Origin: a virus
Length of the DNA: 32,235 nt
IMG/VR virus record: IMGVR_UViG_3300042564_002073
Span: 1 to 32,235 of that record
Strand: one strand, 5' to 3'
The position numbers and the translations under genes are program-made. A model generated the notes under the pieces. The model ran no database searches. It was not told the DNA's origin and was given only the letters and a program-made list of their open reading frames with translations. Below are positions 23,868 to 32,204 of the stretch, one piece after another. Positions within the stretch are counted from its first letter, which is position 1. Each line of letters opens with the position of its first letter.

Positions 23868-25103
23868 TTAAGATGCCAAAGTTACTAAAGATGCACTAAT
23901 TGAATTAACTTTTTTGAATCCTGTTTGGTCAGCAGTACGTACCAATAAATTCAAACGTTTTCTTGCTTTTAATGTCATCATATCGTTAGACCAGTCCGAA
24001 CCGTCATAACCAACTCCGACAAACATTCCAGCTTCCTCGTAGATTTTAGCGAAACGGCTGTCCCCAACGATACAAACGTTAGCTGTTAACGCGTTACATT
24101 CAATAATACGAATTCCGTTTACTGTAAATACTCCATTTGCATTTAATGCGAAAGGCGCTGTAACGTATTGTTTATTAGCGTCTTTTTTCAATAACATTTT
24201 GTTAATGTCAGCGATATTCATTAGAGCGAAATCGGGGTTGTATTTAGATCCTCCAGTAGCAGTAATTGTACGTTTAACGTCAACTAATAAATCGTAAATA
24301 GAAGCGTCAGAAATACCTTGCGCCGTAGCCGTGTAAGCTCCAGCCTGAGCTAACATTCCTTTAATGTTTGGCGAAGTACCGTTAGCGCTGATCAAATCTG
24401 TATCGATTTTAACATCGACGTTTGTCGCTAAGAAGTTGCGAACTTCCTGAACTAACATTTGATCATCGTAAGCAAATTCCTCAGACATTGGAACTGAATC
24501 CCCTACTTTTTGTAAGTTCAACGTGTAAGTAGCCCATTTTGCCGTAGACTCAGGGAAAGCAGTACCCTCAGCAATTGCAGTCGCTGAACGAACAGTTGTA
24601 GCCTCGTCCCAGTCAATGTAACGAACAGTTCCGTTCATATTTTGAGGAACAGAAACTTTCGGGAACAAATCGTAAACAGTTAATTTACGCGTTGCAAGTT
24701 GCCCGATGCCCGCTAAGTCCATAGCCATTCCGTTATTAGCAACTGAAGCACGGTTTGTGTCAGCTTTAACAACAAATTCGAACGCTGATCCTGAACCTTT
24801 TTGACGTGTAGCCATATCGATTTTAGATCTGTTTTCTTCAACAGCTTTTAACAAAGAATCCGTACTTTGTCCTTTCTCAGCGATTTCTGAATTAGCTTTT
24901 ACTTTCGCACCTAACTCGTTGATCGCATTTTCTAATTTAGTAACAGCTTCAATCGACGCTTTACTTTCTACAACTTCGCTAATTGCTTTGTTGTTTAATA
25001 AATTGAATTCCGCGTTCAATTCAGCCATTTCCTGAACTGTTTTAGTTGCGAATTCTTCGTTTGTAATTCCTTTTGAAGTAAGGAATTCGTTAAAATTCTT
25101 CAT
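23868..25103 (-). CDS. Major capsid protein, HK97 fold
   Basis: The start is ATG 25103 (MKNFNEFLTSKGITNEEF), giving 411 residues; an in-frame upstream extension runs through the protease gene in another reading and is not credible. Residues 1-100 form a helical delta/scaffold-like domain, followed by a basic region (RQKGSGSAFEFV) where the protease is expected to cut. Then come the HK97-type core with VPMSEEFAYDD, DLLVDVKRTI and a C-terminal segment ending RTADQTGFKK. It builds the icosahedral shell. It follows the protease gene by 4 bases. Confidence 0.93.
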   Translation of the reverse strand: MKNFNEFLTSKGITNEEFATKTVQEMAELNAEFNLLNNKAISEVVESKASIEAVTKLENAINELGAKVKANSEIAEKGQSTDSLLKAVEENRSKIDMATRQKGSGSAFEFVVKADTNRASVANNGMAMDLAGIGQLATRKLTVYDLFPKVSVPQNMNGTVRYIDWDEATTVRSATAIAEGTAFPESTAKWATYTLNLQKVGDSVPMSEEFAYDDQMLVQEVRNFLATNVDVKIDTDLISANGTSPNIKGMLAQAGAYTATAQGISDASIYDLLVDVKRTITATGGSKYNPDFALMNIADINKMLLKKDANKQYVTAPFALNANGVFTVNGIRIIECNALTANVCIVGDSRFAKIYEEAGMFVGVGYDGSDWSNDMMTLKARKRLNLLVRTADQTGFKKVNSISASLVTLAS

Positions 25104-25107
25104 TTTT

Positions 25108-25953
25108 TTAGTTTTTAAGAAGATTAATAAAAAATTGTTTTTGTGCCTCGTCGGGCGGTGTTTGTGTTTCCTGAGTGTCGTTAGACGGCTCGTTATTTGA
25201 AGTGTCCTCGACGGCTTCAATATTTTCAGTTTTATTTTCAACTTCGATTTCAAGTGTTGGCGTTGCAAAATTAGATCCTTTTACAACAGCCGAACCCTCG
25301 ATTACTTTTGCCTCAGTAACAGCCCAAAAATAACCTTTCTCGTCGGCTACTTCTTTATTTGCTACAATCGGATAGTATTTATCCCAGTTTGATTTTTCAC
25401 TTGAATAAGTAGGCTCGTTTGAATCAATACAAAGGAACATTTTAACGTAGCGCATTCCGACGCTATGATTTAAAACGTAACCTTTACGGTATTGGTTAAA
25501 CATAAATTCGTTGCGATCCTTTTTAATTTGTGTTTCAAAGATCAGCGCTTGCGTTTCTCCAGCATATTTAAAGCCTAATTTATTCCACGCTATATTTTCA
25601 ACGTATGCCTTTAAATTATCGTTTACAGAATCAGCGATAACCATATCGAATTCCATTTCGTGTTCCTGTAATAAAAAGAACGTACCGATTTCCTTTAATG
25701 ATTTATTCCAAATATTAGGAACGTGGCAATCTAAATGCGAATCGATTAAATTTGTTGTATTAATTACTAATTTAGCGTTCAATACGTTAATGTCCTCAGC
25801 GCTTAGATCCGTAACGGCTTTGTTGGTATTTTCTTCAGCTTCATTTAATGAAACATTCAAAACAACGTCAGCGTGTTTAACTTCGTTTTTTTTTCTTGAA
25901 ATAATTAATTCCTTATTTGCGAAAACGTGTTCAATTTCTTGTTCTTTTGTCAT
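25108..25953 (-). CDS. Prohead maturation protease, HK97 family
   Basis: A 281-residue serine protease of the HK97/herpes maturation type. The family hallmarks are H73 in DSHLDCH, the LNHSVGMRYVK segment with probable nucleophile S164, and the late FWAVTEAKVIEGSAV segment, in the place of the usual E-x-S/A-x-V strand. The C-terminal 45 residues (Glu/Thr/Gln-rich) are disordered and probably self-cleaved. It removes the delta domain of the capsid protein during head expansion. The ATG overlaps the 30-residue gene stop. Confidence 0.85.
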   Translation of the reverse strand: MTKEQEIEHVFANKELIISRKKNEVKHADVVLNVSLNEAEENTNKAVTDLSAEDINVLNAKLVINTTNLIDSHLDCHVPNIWNKSLKEIGTFFLLQEHEMEFDMVIADSVNDNLKAYVENIAWNKLGFKYAGETQALIFETQIKKDRNEFMFNQYRKGYVLNHSVGMRYVKMFLCIDSNEPTYSSEKSNWDKYYPIVANKEVADEKGYFWAVTEAKVIEGSAVVKGSNFATPTLEIEVENKTENIEAVEDTSNNEPSNDTQETQTPPDEAQKQFFINLLKN

Positions 25954-26042
25954 TTCTTAACTATTTGCTGGCTTTTAACCTGTTTTTCTCTACTATTTTT
26001 TAGCTTTTTAATTTCTTCAGCTGTTAAAATTTGCTTTTCCAT
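25950..26042 (-). CDS. Very small leader gene, 30 residues
   Basis: A frame from ATG 26042 to TGA 25950 encodes MEKQILTAEEIKKLKNSREK followed by VKSQQIVKK. The stop overlaps the ATG of the protease (ATGA), the coupling seen throughout this genome. A -7 box precedes it at 26060-26067. It is a single lysine-rich amphipathic helix; it may serve translational coupling or be a small scaffolding or decoration peptide. Comparison with related phages would decide whether it is conserved. Confidence 0.6.
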   Translation of the reverse strand: MEKQILTAEEIKKLKNSREKQVKSQQIVKK

Positions 26043-26059
26043 AATAAAAATATTAAATA

Positions 26060-26067
26060 CAAAATTA
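26060..26067 (-). promoter_or_regulatory. Putative -7 box for the head/tail operon
   Basis: Minus-strand TAATTTTG fits TAnnTTTG and lies 18 bases before the 30-residue gene. A TTG upstream is only 14 bases away, shorter than in the early promoters, so late genes may need an activator. It is back to back with the portal promoter. Confidence 0.42.
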
Positions 26068-26098
26068 ATAATTTTTAAATACAACTTAAAAAAAATCG

Positions 26099-26106
26099 TA
26101 AATTTG
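26099..26106 (+). promoter_or_regulatory. Putative -7 box for the portal gene
   Basis: TAAATTTG matches TAnnTTTG and ends 24 bases before the portal ATG. No clear TTG lies 19 bases upstream. Because the portal is the only plus-strand gene here, it needs its own promoter, and this is the only candidate in the 87-base divergent gap. Confidence 0.5.
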
Positions 26107-26129
26107 TTGTAAAATTAAATTTTTTGTAT

Positions 26130-27350
26130 ATGAAAATAAGTATTCCAGACTTTTTTAACGCCTTTCTCGGCGGTCGTTTATCCTACTCAGGAACGAAAAA
26201 TTTGTCTTATATGTCGCAAGTCTTAACAGGATCAGCGCAATTTTTAAGCCCTGACAATTGGGACGCCTATAATATTTACTTGACAACGCCCCAACTTTAC
26301 GCAGTTATTCAGCGACGTGGTTACCTTTTGGCTTCGGGGCAATGGAAACACTACAAAACCGTAGGCGGTAAAGCTACAATCGTAGAAAATAGCCCTTTCG
26401 TTCGTTTATTGGAAAATCCTAATATTTTTATGAACGGTAACGATTTAATTCGTCAATGGAATGAAAATAAATGTATTTACGGAAATAATTACGAATTTGT
26501 AAATAGATCGGCGTCGATGTTAATGCCTCAGCAGTTGACAAATTTACCTCCAGCGCAAATCGAAATAAATACAACAGGGAAAATTTACCGTCAAAATGAT
26601 ATTTCTGAAGTAATTAAAAATTATAAATTAGAACGAGGCGACAGTTACGAAATATTCGAAACAAACGAAATAAATCACACGCGCGTTGTTAATGGTAAAA
26701 ATCCAATCAAAGGGGAATCGCCAATGATCCCTATTTATATGCCGATTTCTAATATTCGCGCTTCGTACGAATTCCGTAACGTAATAATGAATAAAAAAGG
26801 TGCGTTAGGTATTTTATCAAATAATTCAAAAGATAGTCAGGGAGCAATACCTTTGACTCCAGCCGAACGCGAGCGTTTAGACAAAGAATATAATCGTCTG
26901 TTTGGAATCCAAAAGGAAAAAAGTCAAGTTATTATGACAAACACGGCGTTAACGTGGCAAGCTATGACTTTTCCCACTAAGGATTTAATGTTATTCGAGG
27001 AAGTAAACGCCGATTTTAATTCGATTATTGATCAATACGGTTTAAATGATAATTTATTTACACGCGACAAAGGCGCAACCTACGAAAATTTAGCGGAGGG
27101 AATGAAACAGGCTTATCAATCGACTATAATTCCCGAAGCTGAGGAACTGGCTATGAATAGATCGCAATTATTTGGGCTTATTGAACGTGGCGAATGGCTC
27201 GAACTTGACTATTCACATATCCCAGCGCTTCAGGAAAATTTAAAAGAGAAAGCCGAAGTACTCGAGAAAAAAGCAAATGCCTTTAATACTTTGTTACAAA
27301 CAGGGCAATATTCAACAAACGAATTAAAAGAAATTATCAATTTACAATAA
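26130..27350 (+). CDS. Portal protein
   Basis: A 406-residue portal of the HK97-type family, the only plus-strand gene in the window. I take ATG 26130 (MKISIPDFF) over a TTG at 26124. Recognisable segments are LYAVIQRRGYLLASGQW, FVRLLENPN, IRQWNENKCIYGNNYEF (the typical early-portal helix pattern), GALGILSNN and DFNSIIDQYGLNDNLFTRD near the end. It forms the dodecameric ring at one capsid vertex through which DNA enters and leaves. In gene order it lies between terminase and protease as expected, but reversed. It has its own promoter candidate and terminator. Confidence 0.95.
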   Translation: MKISIPDFFNAFLGGRLSYSGTKNLSYMSQVLTGSAQFLSPDNWDAYNIYLTTPQLYAVIQRRGYLLASGQWKHYKTVGGKATIVENSPFVRLLENPNIFMNGNDLIRQWNENKCIYGNNYEFVNRSASMLMPQQLTNLPPAQIEINTTGKIYRQNDISEVIKNYKLERGDSYEIFETNEINHTRVVNGKNPIKGESPMIPIYMPISNIRASYEFRNVIMNKKGALGILSNNSKDSQGAIPLTPAERERLDKEYNRLFGIQKEKSQVIMTNTALTWQAMTFPTKDLMLFEEVNADFNSIIDQYGLNDNLFTRDKGATYENLAEGMKQAYQSTIIPEAEELAMNRSQLFGLIERGEWLELDYSHIPALQENLKEKAEVLEKKANAFNTLLQTGQYSTNELKEIINLQ

Positions 27351-27383
27351 TAAAAACGTCCGATTAATTTACTGGATCTTTTT

Positions 27384-27413
27384 AACCTACTTTAATAGAG
27401 TAGGTTTTTTTTT
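27384..27413 (+). terminator. Terminator of the portal gene
   Basis: Perfect stem AACCTACT / AGTAGGTT (27384-27391 and 27399-27406), 7-base loop, then an uninterrupted T run to 27413. A textbook rho-independent terminator 33 bases past the portal stop. Confidence 0.9.
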
Positions 27414-27805
27414 GTTTATAGTAAAAAGTTCTATTTAACATAATAAAGTTTTACCTGACTTTTTCTGAGTAAAACCGCCAATTTCTGCTATAAAATTTTA
27501 TAGTCTAGTATTATAATTATTCTTTTTTCACGTCTATTATAGTAAATAAGTAAAAAGTTTACTATAAACTTATATGTTTTTACTGACTTTTTACTCAACT
27601 TTTTCTGAGGCTGGTAAAGGGTTTGAGGGCAATTAGTAAAAACTTTAAAACTTTTTTCAAAAAAAAATATTTTTTACAAACTCCCTGAAAAAATGTATAT
27701 AAGAATAGGAAAAAACTTTTTTTGTTTTAACTATTCAGCTATAAACCATATAAACACTAAGAAAAACTTAAAAAAAAGTCAGTAAAAAGCAGTAAAAAGT
27801 TTATT
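27414..27805. repeat. Non-coding element B, diverged copy of element A with an extra partial unit
   Basis: No gene fits in this stretch, which lies between the convergent 3' ends of portal and terminase, so it is not needed as a promoter region. Left cluster: GTTTTTACT 27576-27584, CTTTTTACT 27587-27595, CTTTTTCTG 27599-27607. Right cluster: AGTAAAAAG 27781-27789 and 27791-27799. TAAACACTAAGAAAAAC (27751-27767) is identical to 5106-5122, and 27781-27802 is identical to 5136-5157. A third ACTTTTTCTGAG is at 27458-27469, and the perfect palindrome CTATAAAATTTTATAG at 27488-27503. Nearness to terminase makes a packaging (cos/pac) role plausible; an origin is the alternative. Confidence 0.75.
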
Positions 27806-29080
27806 TTATTGCCACAAATGGGAATGAAACGATCTAATCATTGAACAAAGCCCCTCGAGCGCGTCGGGTGCGTCGTCGTGTTCAGCTTTTCCGTCTGAGG
27901 TGTACTCGTGTATATTTTCAATAAATTTATCGTAGTCAGATCCAATTTCGTAGTCGTTTCTAAATAAACAATGATTTTTTATAAATCCTGACATTTGAAT
28001 AATTCTCGAATGTTTGTTTGTTGTCGCCCTAATCGATAACGGCGTTATTGACGTGTTTAGTTTAGGCGTTAAAAGGCTATTGTACATTGATCCGCCGAAG
28101 TTGGATTCGATACGCACGAATTCGGGGTTGTGTTTGTTTAAAATTTCAGCGCTCAGATCAACATTTTCAACCGTCGAAAGTGGCGTAAATAATACGTCTA
28201 TAATATAAATTTTATCGCCCAACAGCTCCCCAATTACAACACAATGAAAATCGCTACCAGTATCGGCAACGTCAATAAATGCAAGTTTACCAACTGAAGC
28301 CGTAAAATCTACCTGACTAAGCGCAAAAGTTTTTAATTCTTTACGTTTAAACAAAGTACCCTCCAGCTCAGAAATCCAACCGCCCAAAACAATATTTTTG
28401 TATTCGTTTGGATTTTCTATTTTCATTCGCTCGTAATCTTTTACGATATTTTTAGGTATGTATTCAGGTTTTACATCTAAATAGCTGGAATGTATGTAAA
28501 GGACGTTATCGACAACGCCACAAAATCCGTCAGGAATATTTTTTTCTTTGAATAGTTTTTTATAGATCCAATGGGTTTTGATCGTTGGGTTTAATATTAA
28601 AATTGATAAGTTACGGCGTTCTTTGTGTCGTATTGAATAGAATACTTTTTTAAATGTTTCAAAAGACGGTATTTCTTCAGCCTCATCAACGATAAAACAG
28701 TTAAACCCTGAAAGACCTTTCAAGTTAGCCGTTTGTCCCTTAGATCCAGTTTTTATCCCCTTAAACGATATATGTCCGTCGTTATTGTTTGAAATTATTT
28801 GATATTTTTGATCCTCGACGTAATTTTCGTAATTTAAAAGTTCTATTTTGTCGCTTACTTCCGTCTTAATTGAATCGCCTATACTTGTATTCGTAAATCT
28901 TGTATAAAGCGATTTCCAGCCGTATTGTACCAACCCAATTAACGACAACAAAGCAACGTTATAAGACTTAGACGACGATCGTCCCCCAGTCAATACGACT
29001 GTATCAACTTCAGGGAACGCCGTATCGTCCAATAATTGAAATAACGGCTCGAATTTACTCGAAATTTCAATGTCATTCAT
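27806..29080 (-). CDS. terL: Terminase large subunit
   Basis: A 424-residue packaging motor. The ATPase half has Walker A GGRSSSKS (32-39) and Walker B with catalytic Glu, CFIVDEAEEIP (128-138), then the ILNP segment. The nuclease half has IDVADTGSDFH (D270 and following), RIESNFGG and the late HDDAPDALEG (401-410), which matches the RNase H-like metal site. It pumps DNA through the portal and cuts concatemers. The start overlaps the small-subunit gene by 8 bases; the stop abuts element B. Confidence 0.97.
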   Translation of the reverse strand: MNDIEISSKFEPLFQLLDDTAFPEVDTVVLTGGRSSSKSYNVALLSLIGLVQYGWKSLYTRFTNTSIGDSIKTEVSDKIELLNYENYVEDQKYQIISNNNDGHISFKGIKTGSKGQTANLKGLSGFNCFIVDEAEEIPSFETFKKVFYSIRHKERRNLSILILNPTIKTHWIYKKLFKEKNIPDGFCGVVDNVLYIHSSYLDVKPEYIPKNIVKDYERMKIENPNEYKNIVLGGWISELEGTLFKRKELKTFALSQVDFTASVGKLAFIDVADTGSDFHCVVIGELLGDKIYIIDVLFTPLSTVENVDLSAEILNKHNPEFVRIESNFGGSMYNSLLTPKLNTSITPLSIRATTNKHSRIIQMSGFIKNHCLFRNDYEIGSDYDKFIENIHEYTSDGKAEHDDAPDALEGLCSMIRSFHSHLWQ

Positions 29081-29450
29081 CTTTTTTAAACGTTTTAAAC
29101 ACTATCGACGGAGCTTGTTTAATTTCTTTGCCGTCCGTTGTATGGTCGTTATATTGCATCGATAACTTTTTAAGCTCCTCAGGGCTTGCAATCAATTTCA
29201 TTAACGCCATTTGTAAAGCTGGAGCGTTTGACTTGTACCATTTTGAACGCAAAGACACTTTTAATTCGGTGCGGTTTTTTTCTAATTCTTCAAACATCCT
29301 TTTATAGTAGTCCGATTCGTTTGAAAAATGCTCATAAAAAGTTGACTTTCTACAAGGCAAATAAGCGATAATATCTTCAATAAAAAATAGTTTATTTTTC
29401 TTTATTTGTTCAATTGCTGTATTAAATAAATCTTCTGTTTTATATGCCAT
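29073..29450 (-). CDS. Terminase small subunit, putative
   Basis: A 125-residue protein immediately upstream of and overlapping the large terminase gene. The N-terminal half (about 5-55) has a helix-turn-helix-like arrangement (LFFIEDIIAYLPCRKSTFYE) and the C-terminal half is a basic helix-rich tail. The small subunit recognises the packaging site and regulates the motor. The call comes from position, size and the DNA-binding-like fold; sequence similarity is not provable here. Confidence 0.75.
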   Translation of the reverse strand: MAYKTEDLFNTAIEQIKKNKLFFIEDIIAYLPCRKSTFYEHFSNESDYYKRMFEELEKNRTELKVSLRSKWYKSNAPALQMALMKLIASPEELKKLSMQYNDHTTDGKEIKQAPSIVFKTFKKDE

Positions 29451-30652
29451 TATTCAAATTCATTTGTTATTAATCCGTTTCTTTTTATAATCAAAGTAGG
29501 ATCTAATTTAATCATTCTTTTAATAATTACATCGCAGTATTTCGGATCTAATTCCATATTATAACATTTTCTTTTGAGCTGATGTGAAGCCACCATAGTA
29601 GATCCTGAGCCACCAAATAAATCCAAAACTAATTGATTAATTTTTGAACTATTATTTATAGCTCTTGTTGGTATTAATATTGGTTTTTGTGTTGGGTGCA
29701 AAGTTAATCCTTTTGAACCTCCTTTAAACCATAAATTACCATTATCGTCTTTGCTTCCTGCGGATTGAATTGATTTACATTCCCATACATTTTCTTCGTT
29801 TTGTCCGTAAAATTCTCCATCTTCAAAATATGCGATTAATTCATATTTAACCCCATAATTTTCTCTATGGTGTTGTCCGATATCTTTTACCCAAACAATT
29901 AAAGATTTCATTCCATTTTCATAAAACATATTTATAAAAGATTTTTCTCTTATATCAAAACATATATATTTTGAACCTTTACAAAATAAAAATAAATTTG
30001 AAATTACAGATTTAATAAAATCTTTAAAATCGTTTTCATTTAGATTATCATTTTCAATTTTAGTATTAAAAGATATTGAACTTACATTTATATTGTAAGG
30101 CGGATCAGTAAATACCATATCGGCTTTTTGCCCATTCATTAACTTTTCAACTTGATCGCTGTCAGTTGAATCCCCACAAAGTAAACGGTGTTCGCCTATT
30201 TCATAAAGGTCGCCTAAAACTGTAATAGGTTCTTCAGGTATATTACCGTCGAAATCATCTTCTTCAGCTTCTAAAACTTCGTCCGTTTCAAAATTTGGAA
30301 TATCTAAGCCCCACGTATCGAGTTCGTCTTTATCCCAGTCATTTAATAAATTCCAATCCCACTCGCCCCCCGAAACGTTGTCTTTGATCAAAAATTCACG
30401 TTCTTGATCGCTTGTAAGCTCGTTTGCTACTATAACAGGTATTTCCTTTAACCCCGCTTCTTTGCAAGCCTTAAATCGCATATTTCCGCCTAAAATAATC
30501 ATATCTTTATTGACTACAATAGGTCGTATTTTTAGCATTTCAGGAAATTCCTTAATAGAATTAACCAATTTTTCAAATTTATCGTCCTTAATTAAACGAG
30601 GGTTATTCGGGTTTAATTTAATTTCAGAAATTTTTAATATTTTAGTTTCCAT
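29450..30652 (-). CDS. ParB-domain and DNA methyltransferase fusion
   Basis: A 400-residue fusion. Residues 1-115 are a ParB/Srx-like nuclease-type domain (KISEIKLNPNNPR; GGNMRF at 55-60). Residues 140-400 are an N4/N6 amino-methyltransferase with motif IV DPPY (183-186), a middle recognition part and motif I LDLFGGSG (343-350). The DPPY-first order marks the beta class. It would methylate adenine or cytosine in DNA, probably shielding phage DNA from host restriction. No restriction enzyme partner is nearby, so it acts as an orphan. It is coupled to the terminase genes by TAATG. Confidence 0.92.
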   Translation of the reverse strand: METKILKISEIKLNPNNPRLIKDDKFEKLVNSIKEFPEMLKIRPIVVNKDMIILGGNMRFKACKEAGLKEIPVIVANELTSDQEREFLIKDNVSGGEWDWNLLNDWDKDELDTWGLDIPNFETDEVLEAEEDDFDGNIPEEPITVLGDLYEIGEHRLLCGDSTDSDQVEKLMNGQKADMVFTDPPYNINVSSISFNTKIENDNLNENDFKDFIKSVISNLFLFCKGSKYICFDIREKSFINMFYENGMKSLIVWVKDIGQHHRENYGVKYELIAYFEDGEFYGQNEENVWECKSIQSAGSKDDNGNLWFKGGSKGLTLHPTQKPILIPTRAINNSSKINQLVLDLFGGSGSTMVASHQLKRKCYNMELDPKYCDVIIKRMIKLDPTLIIKRNGLITNEFE

Positions 30653-30905
30653 ATTCTTGATCTTTTAATTTTTCGTTTAACATATAATCTTTGTAAACTT
30701 CATAAAATACGAATGCGCAATAAGTTAAAAAGCCGATCCATAATAAATGCCAGCTGAATAAAATCGCACCGTAACCAAATACAGCGATAAAATAGTCGTG
30801 CGCCATAAATGTATGTTTTGAATACGATAAAACAGATCGCCAAAATAAAGGCAATTGTAAAAGCCGAATTAAAAGATACGTCGGGAAATTTAATAAATGT
30901 TTCAT
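30642..30905 (-). CDS. Small membrane protein of unknown function, 87 residues
   Basis: Two hydrophobic segments are visible, about residues 38-56 and 57-70 (GAILFSWHLLWIGFLTYCAF), plus a basic-aromatic N-terminus. The C-terminal tail is charged and presumably cytoplasmic. It overlaps the methyltransferase start by 11 bases and the upstream gene stop by ATGA. Unknown function. Confidence 0.7.
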   Translation of the reverse strand: MKHLLNFPTYLLIRLLQLPLFWRSVLSYSKHTFMAHDYFIAVFGYGAILFSWHLLWIGFLTYCAFVFYEVYKDYMLNEKLKDQEYGN

Positions 30906-31213
30906 TTGAATAAATTTTTAATAAAGTTAGTAATTTTTCGCCAAACGCTTCGTTCAGCTTTTACAGCGTCCCGAATAAATTTCGGCGCTTTGCTAATTGG
31001 TAAGCCTGAATCGTTGTGAAGCTGGACGCGTAATAATTTAGCGTAGTATTCGTATTGATCAATCGTTAAATTAACGGGAACGAGTTTTGAAATCGTCCCC
31101 AAATTTTTAGTTTTAACAGTTAACCAAATACCGTTTTTTGGCGCAAGCCCTGAGCCTTTCAGGATCTTAGAAACTTTCCACGTAAAATCGGCGAAATTGT
31201 GTATGTTAGTCAT
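30902..31213 (-). CDS. Protein of unknown function, 103 residues
   Basis: It begins MTNIHNFADFTWKVSKILKG and ends in a basic amphipathic helix (WRKITNFIKNLFK). The middle has a strand-like segment (GIWLTVKTKNLGTIS) and a helix. Its overlaps with both neighbours place it in the same transcript as the terminase operon. No family is recognised. Confidence 0.7.
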   Translation of the reverse strand: MTNIHNFADFTWKVSKILKGSGLAPKNGIWLTVKTKNLGTISKLVPVNLTIDQYEYYAKLLRVQLHNDSGLPISKAPKFIRDAVKAERSVWRKITNFIKNLFK

Positions 31214-31502
31214 TATTTTCTATTTTTAAGTTTAATCCTTGTTCAATTTTTTGAGCAAAAGTTTCAGCAATTTTTTCTGCTAATTTTTCAGCATTTTTAA
31301 CAACTTCTTTTGAAATTAATTTTAAATAAGGTTTAGACATTTCTTCTGTTAATTTAATTGTGAAGCATTCATCGTCTCCATTTTCAAATTCTATTTTTCC
31401 CTCGTATCTGTCTTCAGTATTCTGAAAAGAATAACCTTTTTTAAATTCAACTGTTAACTTTCTTAGTTTCCAACGTTCCTTTTTTTCAATTTCGTTTTTC
31501 AT
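31206..31502 (-). CDS. Protein of unknown function, 98 residues
   Basis: A strongly charged N-terminal half with beta pattern, followed by a long helix of Lys/Glu/Ala repeats (KEVVKNAEKLAEKIAETFAQ). It is probably a helical oligomer. There is an 8-base overlap with the downstream gene. Unknown function. Confidence 0.7.
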   Translation of the reverse strand: MKNEIEKKERWKLRKLTVEFKKGYSFQNTEDRYEGKIEFENGDDECFTIKLTEEMSKPYLKLISKEVVKNAEKLAEKIAETFAQKIEQGLNLKIENND

Positions 31503-31504
31503 AA

Positions 31505-31969
31505 TTAAGACATTAAAGGTTTAGCTTGTTCGATTAAATCGCGGAAATTTTCAAGGAATAAATCGCGCGTTTCCTCGTCTTGAAACGATAAAAAAGTACT
31601 ACTTTGATAATATGTTGTTTCTATAATTTTATCTTCTACAATACCAATGCAAAATTTTACCTTATCAACAGTCCAATCAGGTTTCCAGCCATTACGGTAA
31701 ACCTCACGAAGCTGGCTCAACTGTGCAAGCGCTAAACTTGCTTCGGCTTGTTCTTCCGTAGCAAATAGGTTTCTATTTCTTGACGTAGTAATACAATCAG
31801 CGTAGAAAATATCTGAATTATTATGTGTATAATACCTAATAATTTCGCCTAATTCTTGCCACGTTTTAGGCAATTCTTTTTTTACTTCTTTAAATACGAT
31901 ATTTTCAAACGTACTTTTTTCTTTGTCGATTTCGTACCCGTTTGGTACTTCAATTTTAAATGTTTTCAT
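31505..31969 (-). CDS. Bacteroidota-phage conserved protein, 154 residues, unknown function
   Basis: The N-terminus (MKTFKIEVPNGYEIDKEKST) is followed by KTWQELG and then EEQAEASLALAQLSQLREVY with NGWKPDW. From memory this combination recurs in Bacteroidota phages and mobile elements, commonly annotated as hypothetical. The last part, with CIGIVEDK, looks beta-rich. The leader AAACTAAAACAAAATG precedes the start. Confidence 0.75.
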   Translation of the reverse strand: MKTFKIEVPNGYEIDKEKSTFENIVFKEVKKELPKTWQELGEIIRYYTHNNSDIFYADCITTSRNRNLFATEEQAEASLALAQLSQLREVYRNGWKPDWTVDKVKFCIGIVEDKIIETTYYQSSTFLSFQDEETRDLFLENFRDLIEQAKPLMS

Positions 31970-31985
31970 TTTGTTTTAGTTTTAA

Positions 31986-32204
31986 TTATTCAACTGTTTC
32001 AATGTCCCCAATTGCATCTAATAAAGCCCCAGCTAAGTGAGTATAAAATTCATTACTTTCAAAAACTTTTTTTATTGGTTCTTTCGGATCGGCTTCAATA
32101 TTAACATCGTAATTGTCAGAAAATTCGTCGTATCTTATTTTAACAATTAAAGATTTTTTTTCATTATCATTTTTAAAAATGACTGTTGCTGTTTCTATTT
32201 TCAT
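31986..32204 (-). CDS. Small protein of unknown function, 72 residues
   Basis: It begins MKIETATVIFKNDNEKKSLI with a two-strand beta pattern and ends in a helix (HLAGALLDAIGDIETVE). The AAACTAAACAAAATG leader precedes the start. Its promoter should lie at or beyond the right edge of the window. Confidence 0.7.
   Translation of the reverse strand: MKIETATVIFKNDNEKKSLIVKIRYDEFSDNYDVNIEADPKEPIKKVFESNEFYTHLAGALLDAIGDIETVE

Noticed and set aside
25104-25268. Longer start for the major capsid protein
   Set aside because: The extra 55 codons overlap the protease gene in another frame and have biased Lys/Arg/Thr content without family resemblance; ATG 25103 directly follows the protease stop.
25511-25960. 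149-codon plus-strand frame across the protease gene
   Set aside because: It is antisense to a convincing protease; its Ser/Phe/Cys-rich composition is typical of a shadow frame.
26042-27420. Invertible DNA switch around the portal gene
   Set aside because: No matching inverted repeats are seen at the two borders and no site-specific recombinase is present in the window.
4926-27805. Insertion sequence or transposon bounded by elements A and B
   Set aside because: Most of the virion genes lie between them and no transposase is present; both copies are in the same orientation and internally symmetric.
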